Shown here one piece after another: positions 25,018 through 34,764 of a stretch of 64,000 nucleotides of DNA (the stretch's first letter is position 1; every line of letters begins with the position of its first letter). The position numbers and the translations under genes are program-made. The notes below the pieces were generated by a model. That model saw only the letters and a list, made by a program, of their open reading frames with translations. It did not search any database and was not told the DNA's origin. The DNA comes from Dokdonella koreensis DS-123 (GTDB lineage Bacteria; Pseudomonadota; Gammaproteobacteria; Xanthomonadales; Rhodanobacteraceae), in contig NZ_CP015249.1 in assembly GCF_001632775.1 (NCBI RefSeq), forward strand, positions 1,902,686-1,966,685, in the 5' to 3' direction.

Positions 25018-25135
25018 GGCGGCGCGGCGCACGCCGGCCCGTGCCGAAGGTCATCCTGGCCGATTGCACATTCGCCGCTTAAACCGATCGGGCATCGTCG
25101 GCATCCAAGGCGCTACCCGACCCGAGGAGCCACCC

Positions 25136-25888
25136 ATGTCCATCCGTACCCTGTTCCTGGCTTCGCTGGTGCTGGCGGCGTCGCTGCTGGCGCCGGCGGC
25201 TTCGGCCGACATCAGCGTCTGCGACCTGCACAGCGGCTATTCGCTGCGCGTGGAGCCGCAGCAACTGGTGTTCTCGCGCAGCGGCGCCCAGCCGGCCGAG
25301 ATCGTCCTCGCCGACGGCCGTTTGCGTGTCGACGGCAGTGACGTGGCCCTGAGCGCCGCCGACCGCCAGCGCGTGCGCGACTACGAGCGTGGTGTCCGCG
25401 ACCTGCTGCCCGAGGTCAAGGCGATCGCGCGCCAGGCGATCGGCGTCGCGTTCGATGCGGTGACCCAGGTCAATGCCGCGTTCGCCAGCGATCCGGCCGA
25501 CGCCCGGGCCAAGGCGATGCGCATGCAGCGGCTGGCTGCCGACCTCGGGCGCCGGATCGACGCCGGCCAGGACTGGAGCGATGCGGAGGTCGAACGCCTG
25601 GTCGAGACCGCCGTGGCCGGACTGATCGGCGATCTGGTCGGCAACGTCACCACGCAGGCGCTGAAGATCGCGTTCACCGGCGACGAGGCCGCGGCGGCGG
25701 AACTGGAGGCGCGTGCCGAGGCGATCGAGAAGGGTGTCGAGCAGGCGGTCGAGAAGAGCAGCGCCGACCTGGAGCGGCGCGCGGAGGCCCTGTGCCCGCG
25801 GGTGCTCGCGCTCAATGAGATGGCCGGCCAGCTCGACGTGCGCCTGCCCGACGGCTCGCGACTGGACCTGTTCACGCCCAAGCACTGA
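25136..25888 (+). CDS. DUF2884 family periplasmic protein (YggN-like)
   Basis: Function unknown. It has 250 residues with a cleavable signal peptide (LFLASLVLAASLLAPAASA, about 1-24). The mature part matches the DUF2884/YggN pattern: CDLHSGYSLRVEP at the start, ADGRLRVDGSDVALSAADRQRVRDYERGVRDLLPE, then long helices rich in Ala, Glu and Arg, with closing cysteine and LDLF. The start at 25136 gives the signal peptide and has GAGGAG about 8 bases upstream. It converges on gloA. Confidence 0.85.
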   Translation: MSIRTLFLASLVLAASLLAPAASADISVCDLHSGYSLRVEPQQLVFSRSGAQPAEIVLADGRLRVDGSDVALSAADRQRVRDYERGVRDLLPEVKAIARQAIGVAFDAVTQVNAAFASDPADARAKAMRMQRLAADLGRRIDAGQDWSDAEVERLVETAVAGLIGDLVGNVTTQALKIAFTGDEAAAAELEARAEAIEKGVEQAVEKSSADLERRAEALCPRVLALNEMAGQLDVRLPDGSRLDLFTPKH

Positions 25889-25960
25889 GGCCCAAACGGC
25901 ACGTAGCGGCGGCGCGCGCCGATCGCCGGCGTCGCGCAGGTCGCGGACCCGGTTCGGCCG

Positions 25961-26383
25961 CTACCAGTGCCCGGTGTTCGGCATCGACAGCCACGGTTCG
26001 ATCGGCGTCAGGGCCGGGCCCTTCTGCAGCAGCTCGATCGAGATCCGGTCGGGCGAACGGATGAAGGCCATGCGGCCGTCGCGCGGTGGCCGGTTGATCG
26101 TGACGCCGGCAGCGGCCAGCTGCCGGCAGACGGCATGGATGTCCTCCACCTCGAAGGCGAGATGGCCGAAGTTGCGCGCCTCGCCGTAGTCCTCCGCGTC
26201 CCAGTTCCAGGTCAGCTCGATCTCGCCGCGCCCCTGGTCGCCGGGGGCGGCCAGAAAGACCAGCGTGAAGCGGCCGGCCGGATTCTCGACGCGCCGGGTC
26301 TCGACCAGGCCGAGCGTAGTGCAGTAGAAGTCCAGCGACTCGTCGAGATCGCGGACGCGGAGCATGCTGTGCAGGAAGCGCAT
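25961..26383 (-). CDS. gloA: Lactoylglutathione lyase (glyoxalase I) family protein
   Basis: A VOC-fold metalloenzyme that isomerises the methylglyoxal-glutathione hemithioacetal. It has 140 residues. All four metal ligands of the GloA family can be placed: His5 ([10 protein letters not shown]), Glu56 (GEIELTWNW), His74 (FGHLAFEV) and Glu117 (ISIELL). The start at 26383 gives the canonical N-terminus. It converges on the DUF2884 gene, with 213 bases to the divergent mscS. Nickel dependence is likely from the length, but not shown. Confidence 0.92.
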   Translation of the reverse strand: MRFLHSMLRVRDLDESLDFYCTTLGLVETRRVENPAGRFTLVFLAAPGDQGRGEIELTWNWDAEDYGEARNFGHLAFEVEDIHAVCRQLAAAGVTINRPPRDGRMAFIRSPDRISIELLQKGPALTPIEPWLSMPNTGHW

Positions 26384-26596
26384 GACACGGACTCCAGGGA
26401 GCGGGCAGGTCGCAGATGCTACCGCGTGGGTCCGGCTCATCCCTAGACCGTGTGATCGATCCCCGGGCGGGCCGCGCGCGAAGCGGGCATTGCCCGGGCC
26501 GCGCCGGCCGTGGCGTGTCGGCGTGCCCGAAGCCCGGCCGTGCCGCGGCCGCGAAGAGGCTCGATCCGGCGCCACCGGTGATGAGAGGATAGGCGC

Positions 26597-27457
26597 ATGG
26601 ACTACCTCGAACGCGTGATGCGGTGGCTGCAGTCGGATCATCCGCTGGCCGTCGTGGCGGACTGGTCGCTGAAGCTGGCGCTGGCCCTGCTGCTGTTGTT
26701 GATCGGCTGGCGCATCGCACGGCGGCTCGCCGATGGGTTGCGCCGCATGCTGTCGCGGAGCGGGGCCGATCCGCTGCTCGGCGACTTCCTGCGCAACGTC
26801 GTCTTCGTGCTGCTGCTGTCGGTGGTGGCCGTGGCGGTACTGGACCGGCTCGGCGTGCCGACCGCTTCGCTGCTCGCCGCGCTCGGCGCGGCCGGCCTCG
26901 CGATCGGCCTGGCATTGCAGGCCTCGTTGTCGAACATCGCCGCCGGCGTGCTGCTGATGGTGTTCCGCCCGTTCCGGATCGGCCAGTCGATCGAGGTCGC
27001 GGGCGTCAGCGGGACCGTGCAGAACGTCAGCCTGATGCACACCCACCTGCTGACTGCCGACAACCGCGAAGTGATCCTGCCCAACAGCAAGGTCGCCGGC
27101 GACGCGATCGTCAACGCCAGCGCGCGTACCACGCGGCGGATCGAGCTCCTGCTCGACATCGGCTCGCAGGAGGACATCGGCCGGGCGATCGAGGAGATCC
27201 GTACGATCGTCCAGGCCGATTCGCGCATCCTGGAAAGCCCGGCGCCCGAGGTCCTGGCCCTGGGCCTGACCGAGGGCGGCCTGAAGCTCGCGGTCCGGCC
27301 CTGGGTGCGTTCCGGCGACGTCGGCGTGGTGCAGTCGGACCTGCTGCTGGCGATCAAGCAGCGGTTCGACGCGGCCGGCATCCGCCTGCCGCAGCGGGAG
27401 CTGGTTTTCAGGCCGGCCGACGCGGCGGCACAACCGGCCCTGCCTCAACGTCCGTAA
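26597..27457 (+). CDS. mscS: Small-conductance mechanosensitive channel, MscS family
   Basis: An inner-membrane tension-gated channel that releases osmolytes on hypo-osmotic shock. It has 286 residues, the length of E. coli MscS, with three hydrophobic segments. The third carries the pore helix pattern [20 protein letters not shown], rich in Ala and Gly. The cytoplasmic beta domain has [13 protein letters not shown] and [12 protein letters not shown]. It is a single gene, convergent with mtgA. Confidence 0.93.
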   Translation: MDYLERVMRWLQSDHPLAVVADWSLKLALALLLLLIGWRIARRLADGLRRMLSRSGADPLLGDFLRNVVFVLLLSVVAVAVLDRLGVPTASLLAALGAAGLAIGLALQASLSNIAAGVLLMVFRPFRIGQSIEVAGVSGTVQNVSLMHTHLLTADNREVILPNSKVAGDAIVNASARTTRRIELLLDIGSQEDIGRAIEEIRTIVQADSRILESPAPEVLALGLTEGGLKLAVRPWVRSGDVGVVQSDLLLAIKQRFDAAGIRLPQRELVFRPADAAAQPALPQRP

Positions 27458-27499
27458 CGCGTTCCGGCGCCGGCCCGCGGTGGGTGGCGACCCTCCGCG

Positions 27500-28243
27500 T
27501 CAGCGGTCGAGGCCGAGATAGGCCGGGCCGCCGAGCTGACGCATCTGGCGTTCGATCCAGCCGGCCCGCTGGCGCACGAACGGCGACGGCGGATCGATGC
27601 GGTACTGGCGCGGATTGGGCAGCACCGCCGCGAGCAGGGCGGCCTGGCGGCCGTCCAGCGCCGATGCGGGCCTGCCGAAGTAGTGGCGGGCCGCCGCTTC
27701 GGCACCGTAGATGCCGTCGCCGAATTCGGCGATGTTGACGTAGACCTCGATGATCCGCTGCTTGGGCCACAGCGTTTCGATCAGTACCGTGAAGTAGGCC
27801 TCCAGGCCCTTGCGCACGAGGCTGCGCCCGGACCAGAGGAACAGGTTCTTGGCGACCTGCTGGCTGATCGTGCTGGCGCCGCGCAGGCGGCCGCCTTCGT
27901 CGGCGGCGTCGATCGCCGACCGGATCGCGGCAAGGTCGAAGCCGCGGTGGTCCGGAAACTTCTGGTCCTCGGCGGCGACCACGGCGATCGGCAGGTTCGG
28001 CGAGATGTCCGCCAGTGGCCGCCAGCGGTAGTCCAGCGTGAAGCGGCGATCGCCCTCGGCGCCTGCCTCGATCCAGCGCGCCACCATGAAGGCGGACGTC
28101 ACCGGCGGCACGAAGCGCAGGACCAGCACGCTGAGCACGCTGGCGATCCAGGCCGCCAGCACGATTGCGCCGGCCCAGCGCAACAGGCGCTGCCAGCGCG
28201 GGCGACGGGAGGTGCGTGGGCGGATCGCCGATGCCAAGACCAC
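27500..28243 (-). CDS. mtgA: Monofunctional biosynthetic peptidoglycan transglycosylase
   Basis: Family GT51 enzyme that polymerises lipid II into glycan strands on the periplasmic face of the inner membrane. It has 247 residues: one membrane helix (about 24-44), then the catalytic Glu92 in [43 protein letters not shown] and [30 protein letters not shown]. No transpeptidase domain. It lies 69 bases downstream of the acyltransferase at the end of the long minus-strand array. Confidence 0.96.
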   Translation of the reverse strand: MVLASAIRPRTSRRPRWQRLLRWAGAIVLAAWIASVLSVLVLRFVPPVTSAFMVARWIEAGAEGDRRFTLDYRWRPLADISPNLPIAVVAAEDQKFPDHRGFDLAAIRSAIDAADEGGRLRGASTISQQVAKNLFLWSGRSLVRKGLEAYFTVLIETLWPKQRIIEVYVNIAEFGDGIYGAEAAARHYFGRPASALDGRQAALLAAVLPNPRQYRIDPPSPFVRQRAGWIERQMRQLGGPAYLGLDR

Positions 28244-28312
28244 TCCTGCAGGGACCGGGCACGCCCGGCGGAGGAGCGATTATCCCAGCTCCGGCGGGGC
28301 GCGAAAGGCCGG

Positions 28313-29386
28313 TCAGGCCGCGGCGTTGCGCGCGGGCTGCTTCAGGCGCAGTGCCGTGCGTTCGATCGCGTGCCAGGACAGCCCGGCCAGCGCCAGCGTC
28401 GGCAGCAGGCAGGCGGCGAAGATCAGCAGCGGCTCGCGCAGGTCGGTCGTCGCGATCAGCACCTGCTGGACCGGAAACCCCCACAGGTAGGTGCCGTACG
28501 AAAGATCGCCCAGGCGCCATTGCGGCAGGCGCGGAACATAGACCAGCCAGAGCGTGCCGTAGGCGATCGCCAGCGCCAGCAGCGGCTGGTAGAGCGGCGT
28601 GCCGTAGGCGATCCAGGCGGCGGCGATGATCGCCAGCAGCAGGGCGCCGGACAACGGCAGCCAGTGCCGGTTGATGCAGCACAGGGCGCCGAACGCGAAG
28701 AACGCGATCAGGGCGGTCTCGATCCCGACCGGCTCCGGACCGGTCAGCGGCCGGTAGAGCCAGCCGCCGGCGAGCAGGACGACGGCGGCAGTGGCCAGCC
28801 AGGTACGCCGGGTCAGCAACCCGGCAGCGCCCACGACGGCCACGGCCAGATAGAGCCCGGCCTCGACCGGCAAGGTCCACAGCGAGCCGTTGACGTAGTC
28901 GGTCGTGGGGTTCGCGGCGAACACGCCCGGCAGGCGCCATTGCAGGTCGATCAGGCTGGCGTTGCCGGTGATGTACCGCCAGGTGGCCGGCGCGGAGAAA
29001 TAGTCGGCGATCGGCAGCGACGTGAACACGGCGCCCAGCAGCAGCGCGCACACGGCCACGCACGCGAGCAGCGCCGGCAGGATGCGCAGCGCGCGCGAGC
29101 GCAGGAAGTACGCCAGCTGCGGACGGCGCTGCCAGGCCAGGGTGATCAGCAGGCCGCTGATCGTGAAGAACATCATGACGCCGATGAAATGACTGTAGGT
29201 CTGGCCGAGCAGGCGCCGCACCGGATCGTGCTCGGCCATGCCGAGGCCGGCCAGCGCGTAGCTGTGCCCGAACAGGACCGCGACCGCCGCCAGCAGGCGC
29301 GTCAGCGTCATGTTGTCGCGACCGCTTTCGATCCAGGCGGCGAGCGGACGGCCGCGCAGCCGCGCGAACAGGGTGGACGCCGTCAT
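28313..29386 (-). CDS. Acyltransferase family 3 membrane protein (OafA/NodX type)
   Basis: A predicted inner-membrane O-acyltransferase, perhaps modifying a surface glycan. It has 357 residues and about ten hydrophobic segments. The family's early Arg...His motif is present (LTRLLAAVAVLFGHSYALAG), with MFFTISGLLIT, SRALRILPALL, NGSLWTLPVEAGLY and LSYGTYLWGFPVQQ. It starts 5 bases after the ptsI stop, so it is co-transcribed with the PTS genes, an unusual partner. Acyl donor and acceptor are unknown. Confidence 0.88.
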   Translation of the reverse strand: MTASTLFARLRGRPLAAWIESGRDNMTLTRLLAAVAVLFGHSYALAGLGMAEHDPVRRLLGQTYSHFIGVMMFFTISGLLITLAWQRRPQLAYFLRSRALRILPALLACVAVCALLLGAVFTSLPIADYFSAPATWRYITGNASLIDLQWRLPGVFAANPTTDYVNGSLWTLPVEAGLYLAVAVVGAAGLLTRRTWLATAAVVLLAGGWLYRPLTGPEPVGIETALIAFFAFGALCCINRHWLPLSGALLLAIIAAAWIAYGTPLYQPLLALAIAYGTLWLVYVPRLPQWRLGDLSYGTYLWGFPVQQVLIATTDLREPLLIFAACLLPTLALAGLSWHAIERTALRLKQPARNAAA

Positions 29387-29391
29387 TCCGC

Positions 29392-31122
29392 TCAGGCCTG
29401 CATGCGCTGCAGCACGCCGGTGATGCGCGCGTGATTGGTGGCGCGCAGCAGGACCGGCGCCTGGCGGCGCAGCGCGGCATGCTCCAGACGTCCGATCTGG
29501 TCGCGGACTTCCAGCAGCACGCCCGGATGCATGCTGAGGTCGGTCAGGCCGAGCGCCAGCAGCAGCGCCGTGTAGCGCGTGTCGCCGGCCATCTCGCCGC
29601 ACAGCGTGACCGGCCGCTTGGCGCGCCGGGCGATCGCGATGATCTGCGCCAGCAGCTTGAGCACGGCGGGGTGCAGCGGGTCGTAGAGCGTGCCGAGATT
29701 GTCGTTGGCGCGATCGGCCGCCAGCGTGTACTGCACCAGGTCGTTGGTGCCGATCGAGATGAAGTCGACGTGGCGGATCATGCCGCCGAGCGCGATCGCC
29801 GCCGCCGGGACCTCGATCATCGCGCCCAGTTCGACATGGCCGGCGATTTCGTGGCCGGTCGAGCGCAGGTCGCGCGCGCATTCGTCCAGCATCCGCCGCA
29901 CGCTCAGGATTTCCTCGACCAGCGTGATCATCGGGACCAGGATGCGCACCGGCCCGTAGCTCGATGCGCGCAGGATCGCGCGCAGCTGCGTGATCATCAG
30001 CTGGGGGTGGCGTAGCGCCAGGCGGACGCCGCGGATGCCGAGCGCAGGATTGGGTTCGTCCTCCAGCGCGAGGCCCGACGCGTCGGCCTTGTCGGCACCC
30101 ACGTCCAGGGTGCGGATCGTCACCGGCAGGCCGCCCATGCCCAGCACCAGGTCGCGGTAGGCGAGGAACTGCTCCTCTTCCCCCGGGATCTCCCTGCGCT
30201 GCAGGAACAGGAACTCGGTCCGGTACAGGCCGATGCTGGCCGCGCCGCAGAGCCGTGCGCGTGCGATGTCGGCCGGCATCTCGGCGTTGGCGTGCAGGCG
30301 GATCGCCACGCCGTCGCGGGTTTCGGTCTGCGCGTCGCGCAGGCGGGCCAGCCGCTTGCCGAGCTGGATCTGCTCGCGCTGCCAGTTGCGGTAGCGCGCG
30401 ATGTCCTGGGCATTGGGGTGGACGACGACTTCGCCGTGGTCGCCGTCGATCAGGATCAGGTCGCCGTCGCCGATCGAGCCGAGCGCGTCGTCCGCGCCGA
30501 CCACCATCGGCAGGCGCAGCGACCGGGCCAGGATCGCGCTGTGCGACAGCGGGCTTCCATTGGTCAGCACGGCGCCGAGGATGCCGTTCTCCGCCAGCGG
30601 CACCAGCTCGGCCGGCGCGACCGAGTCGCTGACCAGGATCTCGCCGACACGCGAGGCCAGCTTGCGTTCCTCCAGGCTCGATTCGCGGACCAGCGCTGCC
30701 TGCACGCGGCCGATCACGTGGTCGATGTCCTCCTTGCGGCTGCGCAGGTAGGCGTCTTCCATCGCCTCGAACACGGCCACCAGCTTGTCGCGCTGCATCT
30801 TGAGGGCCGCGCTGGCGCGGTAGCGCCCGCGCCGGACCAGGTCGACCAGGCCGGCGATCAGGTCGCGATCGGCCAGGATCATGCCGTGCGCGTCGAGGAA
30901 ATCGCCGACCTCGTTGGCCAGCGTGCCCTGCAGCTTGTCGCGCAGCGACCGGAGCTCCTCGCGCGCCAGCCCGACGGCGGCGAGCAGGCGCTGGACCTCG
31001 GACTCGACGTCTTCGGGTGCGAGCGGGCGCTCGTCGACGAGGATGCGGCCGGGTTGTTCCAGGCGCGCCCGTCCGAGCGCCATGCCGCGCGCCGCACTGC
31101 CGCCTTTGAGTACCGATCGCAC
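29392..31122 (-). CDS. ptsI: Phosphoenolpyruvate-protein phosphotransferase (PTS enzyme I)
   Basis: Takes phosphate from PEP and passes it to HPr. It has 576 residues. The phosphorylated histidine is His194 in GSPLSHSAILARSLRLPMVVG. The PEP-binding half has IGLYRTEFLFLQR, LDVGADK, ALGIRGVRLALRHP, SIGTNDLVQYTLAADR and the active-site cysteine in VTLCGEMAGD. No GAF domain is present, so it is a general EI, not PtsP. It is preceded by ptsH (129-base gap) and followed directly by the acyltransferase. No EIIBC permease is in the window. Confidence 0.96.
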   Translation of the reverse strand: MRSVLKGGSAARGMALGRARLEQPGRILVDERPLAPEDVESEVQRLLAAVGLAREELRSLRDKLQGTLANEVGDFLDAHGMILADRDLIAGLVDLVRRGRYRASAALKMQRDKLVAVFEAMEDAYLRSRKEDIDHVIGRVQAALVRESSLEERKLASRVGEILVSDSVAPAELVPLAENGILGAVLTNGSPLSHSAILARSLRLPMVVGADDALGSIGDGDLILIDGDHGEVVVHPNAQDIARYRNWQREQIQLGKRLARLRDAQTETRDGVAIRLHANAEMPADIARARLCGAASIGLYRTEFLFLQRREIPGEEEQFLAYRDLVLGMGGLPVTIRTLDVGADKADASGLALEDEPNPALGIRGVRLALRHPQLMITQLRAILRASSYGPVRILVPMITLVEEILSVRRMLDECARDLRSTGHEIAGHVELGAMIEVPAAAIALGGMIRHVDFISIGTNDLVQYTLAADRANDNLGTLYDPLHPAVLKLLAQIIAIARRAKRPVTLCGEMAGDTRYTALLLALGLTDLSMHPGVLLEVRDQIGRLEHAALRRQAPVLLRATNHARITGVLQRMQA

Positions 31123-31251
31123 GCTCGATTGCGCTCCCTAGCCTAGATTGCGGACGTCACGCGCCGCCGCGTCGCGCCATGCCTGGTCCTGCGCCGCCGC
31201 CCCGTTTCCGGCGGTCCGGCAGGCAGCGGCAGGTCCGCAATGCACCCCAAG

Positions 31252-31521
31252 TCACTGGCCCTCGTCGAACTTGCGCTCGAACAGGTCGATCATCGCGGCC
31301 ATCGCCGCTTCCTCGTCGGTGCCGTCGGCACGCAGGCGCAGCTGGGCGCCGAGTCCCGCCGCCAGCATCATCACGCCCATGATGCTCTTGGCGTTGACCT
31401 CCTTGCCGCGGTAGGTGATGAAGATGTTGGACTGGAACCCCTGCAGCGCCTGCACGAGCTTGGCCGAAGCCCGTGCGTGCAGGCCCAGCCGGTTGCTGAC
31501 GGTGATATCGCGTTCAAGCAT
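31252..31521 (-). CDS. ptsH: Phosphocarrier protein HPr
   Basis: A small phosphorelay protein of 89 residues. His15 (SNRLGLHARASAKLV) takes phosphate from enzyme I. Ser46 (NAKSIMGVMML) is the site used by HPr kinase, whose gene is four places upstream. The start overlaps the 3' end of the EIIA gene by 8 bases, so translation is coupled. Confidence 0.97.
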   Translation of the reverse strand: MLERDITVSNRLGLHARASAKLVQALQGFQSNIFITYRGKEVNAKSIMGVMMLAAGLGAQLRLRADGTDEEAAMAAMIDLFERKFDEGQ

Positions 31522-31906
31522 GGTCGACGAAGATTCCCCCGCGACCGCCGCTGGCGGCGGTCTCGGCCAGTTGATCGAGCTTCTGCTCGGGATAGTTGAG
31601 AACGCGCAGCAGCATCGGCAGGTTCAGGCCCGACACGCAGTGCATGTGGACGCCCAGTCCCGGCAGGCGCTGGGCGACGTTGCAGGGCGTCGCGCCGTAC
31701 AGGTCGGTCAGCACCAGCACGCCGTCGCCGCCGTCGAGCGAGCGCGCGCGGACGGTGGCGTCGCGCAGCGTCTTGTCGGGGTCGGAGCCGGCCTGCACCT
31801 CGATGACGTCCAGGGGCAGGGGCAGCTTGCCGAGCACGTGGCGCGCCGCCGTGATCAGCGCGCCACCCATCGCTTCATGGGTCAGGAGCAATACGCCGAC
31901 GCTCAT
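31514..31906 (-). CDS. PTS EIIA component, mannose/fructose/sorbose family
   Basis: A single EIIA(Man)-type domain of 130 residues. Phosphorylatable His10 lies in VGVLLLTHEAMGGAL, and TDLYGATPCNVAQRL is the family signature. It stands alone, without EIIB, C or D, so it more likely works in regulation than in sugar uptake, as in other proteobacterial HPr-kinase loci. It starts 2 bases after the rapZ stop and overlaps ptsH by 8. Confidence 0.93.
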   Translation of the reverse strand: MSVGVLLLTHEAMGGALITAARHVLGKLPLPLDVIEVQAGSDPDKTLRDATVRARSLDGGDGVLVLTDLYGATPCNVAQRLPGLGVHMHCVSGLNLPMLLRVLNYPEQKLDQLAETAASGGRGGIFVDHA

Positions 31907-31908
31907 CG

Positions 31909-32802
31909 TCACTCCATTTCGCGGTGGTAGCTCAGCACCTGGCGGTAGCGCTCGCGGCAATGTTCGGCGAGGCGCTCGGCCAGGTAGACCGAGCGATGGC
32001 GGCCGCCGGTGCAGCCGATGCAGATGGTGACATAACTGCGGCCTTCCGATTCGAACCGCGGCAGCCAGTTGTCGAGAAAGCCGGCCACGTCGGTGCGGAA
32101 CCGCTCGACGTCCGGCTGCTGCTCGAGCCATTCGCGGACCACGGCGTCCTTGCCGGACAGCGGCCGCAGCGACGGGTTCCAGTGCGGGTTGGGCAGGGCG
32201 CGGGCGTCGAACACGAAGTCGGCGTCGGGCGGTACGCCGCGCCGGTAGGCGAACGACTCGAACAGCAATGTCATCGAGCCGCTCTTCTGGCCCATCTCGG
32301 TGATGACCAGGCGCCGCAGCTGGTGGACGTTGATGTCGCTGGTGTCGATGACCTTGTCGGCGATCGCCTGCATCGGCCGCAGCAGCTTTCGTTCCTGCAC
32401 GATCGCGTCGGCCAGCGCGACGCCGTCGATCGAGAGCGGATGGCGCCGCCGCGATTCGGAATAGCGCTTGAGCAGGACGTCGTCGCGCGTGTCCAGGAAC
32501 AGCAGGCGGTAGTCGATGCCCGAACTGGCGAGGTCGGCCAGGATGCCCGGCAGCCGGTCCAGGTCCTGGCGCCGGTTGCGCACGTCGACGCCGACCGCGA
32601 GCCGCGGGTGCACCGCCACCGAATCCTGGGAGACGGCCGAGACGAAGGCCGGCATCAGCGCGCTGGGCAGGTTGTCGACGCAGTAGTAGTCCAGGTCCTC
32701 CAGCGTGCGCAGCGCGACCGTCTTGCCGGAGCCGGACAGGCCGCTGACGACGATCAACTGGGTCCGCGGGACGGGGATGGCATCGAGCGGCGCGTCTACC
32801 AT
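31909..32802 (-). CDS. rapZ: RNase adapter protein RapZ (YvcJ/YhbJ family)
   Basis: A P-loop protein; in E. coli it binds GlmZ/GlmY small RNAs and guides RNase E to control glmS. It has 297 residues. Walker A is GLSGSGKT (21-28); then [44 protein letters not shown] and the C-terminal [19 protein letters not shown], which is the RNA/metabolite-binding half. The start overlaps hprK by 7 bases. Confidence 0.96.
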   Translation of the reverse strand: MVDAPLDAIPVPRTQLIVVSGLSGSGKTVALRTLEDLDYYCVDNLPSALMPAFVSAVSQDSVAVHPRLAVGVDVRNRRQDLDRLPGILADLASSGIDYRLLFLDTRDDVLLKRYSESRRRHPLSIDGVALADAIVQERKLLRPMQAIADKVIDTSDINVHQLRRLVITEMGQKSGSMTLLFESFAYRRGVPPDADFVFDARALPNPHWNPSLRPLSGKDAVVREWLEQQPDVERFRTDVAGFLDNWLPRFESEGRSYVTICIGCTGGRHRSVYLAERLAEHCRERYRQVLSYHREME

Positions 32803-33746
32803 GGCGGCAGGCGGCGCATCTGGTGCGCCTGGCGGTCGATGAAGGTCTGGGCCGGGTCGAGGCCCTTGGTCTTGAGCATGTGGCTGCGCACCGCGGCTTC
32901 GGCGAGGACGGCGATGTTGCGCCCGGGCGCAACCGGAATGACGATCTGCGGCACCTGCAGGTCCAGCACCTCGCGGTAGCCGACGTCGCCGGTGAGCCGG
33001 ATCATGCTGTCACCGGGAACGTCCAGGCGCTGCGGCTGCAGATGGACGATCAGGCGCAGGTACTTGGACTGCTTGACCGCCGTATGGCCGAACATCTCGC
33101 GCACGTTCAGGATGCCGAGGCCGCGCACTTCCAGCAGGTCGCGCAGCATCTCCGGGCAGGTGCCGTCGATGACGTCGGGCGCGATCTGGGTGAACTCCGG
33201 GGCGTCGTCGGCCACTAGGCGGTGGCCGCGTGTGATCAGCTCCAGCGCCAGCTCGCTCTTGCCGGTGCCCGACTCGCCGGTGATCAGCACGCCGATCGAG
33301 TTGACCTCCATGAACACGCCGTGCAGCGTGATCTGGCGCGCCAGCGCGCGTGCCAGGTGGTACTGCAGGTAGGTCAGCAGCTCGTGTCCGCGCTTGGGGC
33401 TGGCCCAGAGCGGGGTTTGCGATTCGTCGGCGGCCTCGCGCAGGTCGGCCGGTACCGCCTGGTCCTTGGTCACGACCAGGGCGATCGGCTTGTAGTTCAT
33501 CACGCGCTCGATCGTTTCCCAGCGCTGGCGCGAGTCGAGCCCGTCGAGGTAGCTCAGCTCCTCGGTGCCGATGATCTGGACCTTGTTCGGGTAGATGATG
33601 TTGAGATAGCCGACCAGCGACGGGCGGCGCGTCTGCGCGCCGACCGGCTCGATGACGCGGTTCTCGCCGCGCATGCCGCTGACCCAGCGCAATGCGAGGC
33701 GCTCGCTGACGGCGTCGAAGATCTCGCGGGCGGTGACTCGATCCAA
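32796..33746 (-). CDS. hprK: HPr kinase/phosphorylase
   Basis: Phosphorylates HPr on Ser46 and can reverse the reaction. It has 316 residues. Walker A is GESGTGKS (about 157-164), followed by LVADDA and the family signature [15 protein letters not shown]. The start is probably TTG at 33746 ([21 protein letters not shown]): it gives the normal N-terminus and an AGAGAG sits upstream. A further in-frame ATG at 33860 would overlap ptsN and add unlikely sequence. In proteobacteria this enzyme works with an incomplete PTS. Confidence 0.95.
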   Translation of the reverse strand: MDRVTAREIFDAVSERLALRWVSGMRGENRVIEPVGAQTRRPSLVGYLNIIYPNKVQIIGTEELSYLDGLDSRQRWETIERVMNYKPIALVVTKDQAVPADLREAADESQTPLWASPKRGHELLTYLQYHLARALARQITLHGVFMEVNSIGVLITGESGTGKSELALELITRGHRLVADDAPEFTQIAPDVIDGTCPEMLRDLLEVRGLGILNVREMFGHTAVKQSKYLRLIVHLQPQRLDVPGDSMIRLTGDVGYREVLDLQVPQIVIPVAPGRNIAVLAEAAVRSHMLKTKGLDPAQTFIDRQAHQMRRLPPW

Positions 33747-33798
33747 GCGGCGGCTCTCTGGGGCACGGCGCGGCGCGCACGGGCCGCTTCGGCGCGCC

Positions 33799-34266
33799 TC
33801 AGCCGGACTGACGGGCAGCGCGTGCCCATTCTGCCAGTTTCGCGCGCATCGTGGCGGCATCGGGCGCCGCCCGCAGGCCGTCGGTGAGCCGTTCGTCGGA
33901 GAAGATCTGGGCCAGTTCGGCCAGGAGCTGCAGGTGGCCGTCGGTGAAGTGCGCGGGAACCGCCAGCGCGGCCACCAGGTCGACCGGCCGGCCGTCGCCG
34001 GCGCCGAAGTCGATCGGTTCGGCCAAACGCACGAAGGCGGCGCGGGCGGTGTCGATCTGGGGCGTGCGGCCGTGCGGAATCGCCACGCCGCGCCCGAGGC
34101 CGGTACCCCCCAGCCGTTCGCGCGCCAGGAGGGAATCGAGGATGGCCGGCCGCTCGCCGTCGTCGACGGCGAGCATGCCGGCCAGGCGGTGGATCAGGTG
34201 TTGCTTGTCACCGGCGCTGACGCCGACATGCACCCGCTCTGCGGGCAGGAGATCGAGCAGTGGCAT
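33799..34266 (-). CDS. ptsN: PTS IIA-like nitrogen-regulatory protein (EIIA-Ntr)
   Basis: A cytosolic regulator that interacts with potassium transport and stress kinases in other bacteria. It has 155 residues with phosphorylatable His65 in [10 protein letters not shown]. The order rpoN-hpf-ptsN-(hprK)-rapZ is classical. It starts 32 bases after the hpf stop. No ptsP (GAF-type EI) is seen, so its phosphate may come from the EI/HPr encoded here. Confidence 0.95.
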   Translation of the reverse strand: MPLLDLLPAERVHVGVSAGDKQHLIHRLAGMLAVDDGERPAILDSLLARERLGGTGLGRGVAIPHGRTPQIDTARAAFVRLAEPIDFGAGDGRPVDLVAALAVPAHFTDGHLQLLAELAQIFSDERLTDGLRAAPDAATMRAKLAEWARAARQSG

Positions 34267-34298
34267 GTGGTGGCGCGGGCGTCCTTCGCATCAGGGCA

Positions 34299-34619
34299 TC
34301 AGGCGTAGCGTGCCGAGCGTACCTCATCGGCATGGTGATCGGCACGCTTGCCCTTGAGCTTGCGCATCTGCGCGCCGAGCTTGTCCACCAGCGCGTCCAG
34401 CGCGGCGTACATGTCGGCAGCGGTGGTCTCGGCATGCAGGGTGCGGCCACCGGACAGCAAGGTGACTTCGGCCTTGTGCAGCAGCTTCTCGACGCTGATC
34501 ACGATCGTCATCTCGTTGACCTGCTCGAAGGTTCGGCCGAGTCGCTCGAACTTCCCCAGCGCGTAGTCGCGGATCGCGGGAGTGACTTCGACTTGATGCC
34601 CCTTGACGTGGATCTGCAT
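34299..34619 (-). CDS. hpf: Ribosome hibernation-promoting factor HPF/YfiA
   Basis: Binds the 30S decoding region and inactivates ribosomes in slow growth. It has 106 residues, the short HPF form. Family features are MQIHVKGHQVEVTPAIRDYALGKFERLGR, VEKLLHKAEVTL and DMYAALDALVDKLGAQMRKLK, ending KRADHH. The start has GGAGG 6 bases upstream. It lies 145 bases after rpoN. Confidence 0.95.
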   Translation of the reverse strand: MQIHVKGHQVEVTPAIRDYALGKFERLGRTFEQVNEMTIVISVEKLLHKAEVTLLSGGRTLHAETTAADMYAALDALVDKLGAQMRKLKGKRADHHADEVRSARYA

Positions 34620-34764
34620 GACGACCTCCGTTACTGCGGGTGAGCCGGGATTACCGGCATTTGCCGCATCGCGCCTTCGAGACGCGAGGCGGGCTTGAAG
34701 CTGTCGGACACGAATCGGGCCGCTAGGTTCCTTTGAAAGAGGGATGGGGGTGTTCCGGGAGGTA

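Noticed and set aside
24753-25082. Small plus-strand open frame running through the four-hairpin element
   Set aside because: It starts inside the dehydrogenase gene in another frame and its reading through perfect inverted repeats is best explained by the repeat itself.
33747-33860. Upstream ATG for hprK
   Set aside because: It runs into ptsN and encodes Arg/Pro-rich sequence unlike the family; the TTG at 33746 gives the normal N-terminus.
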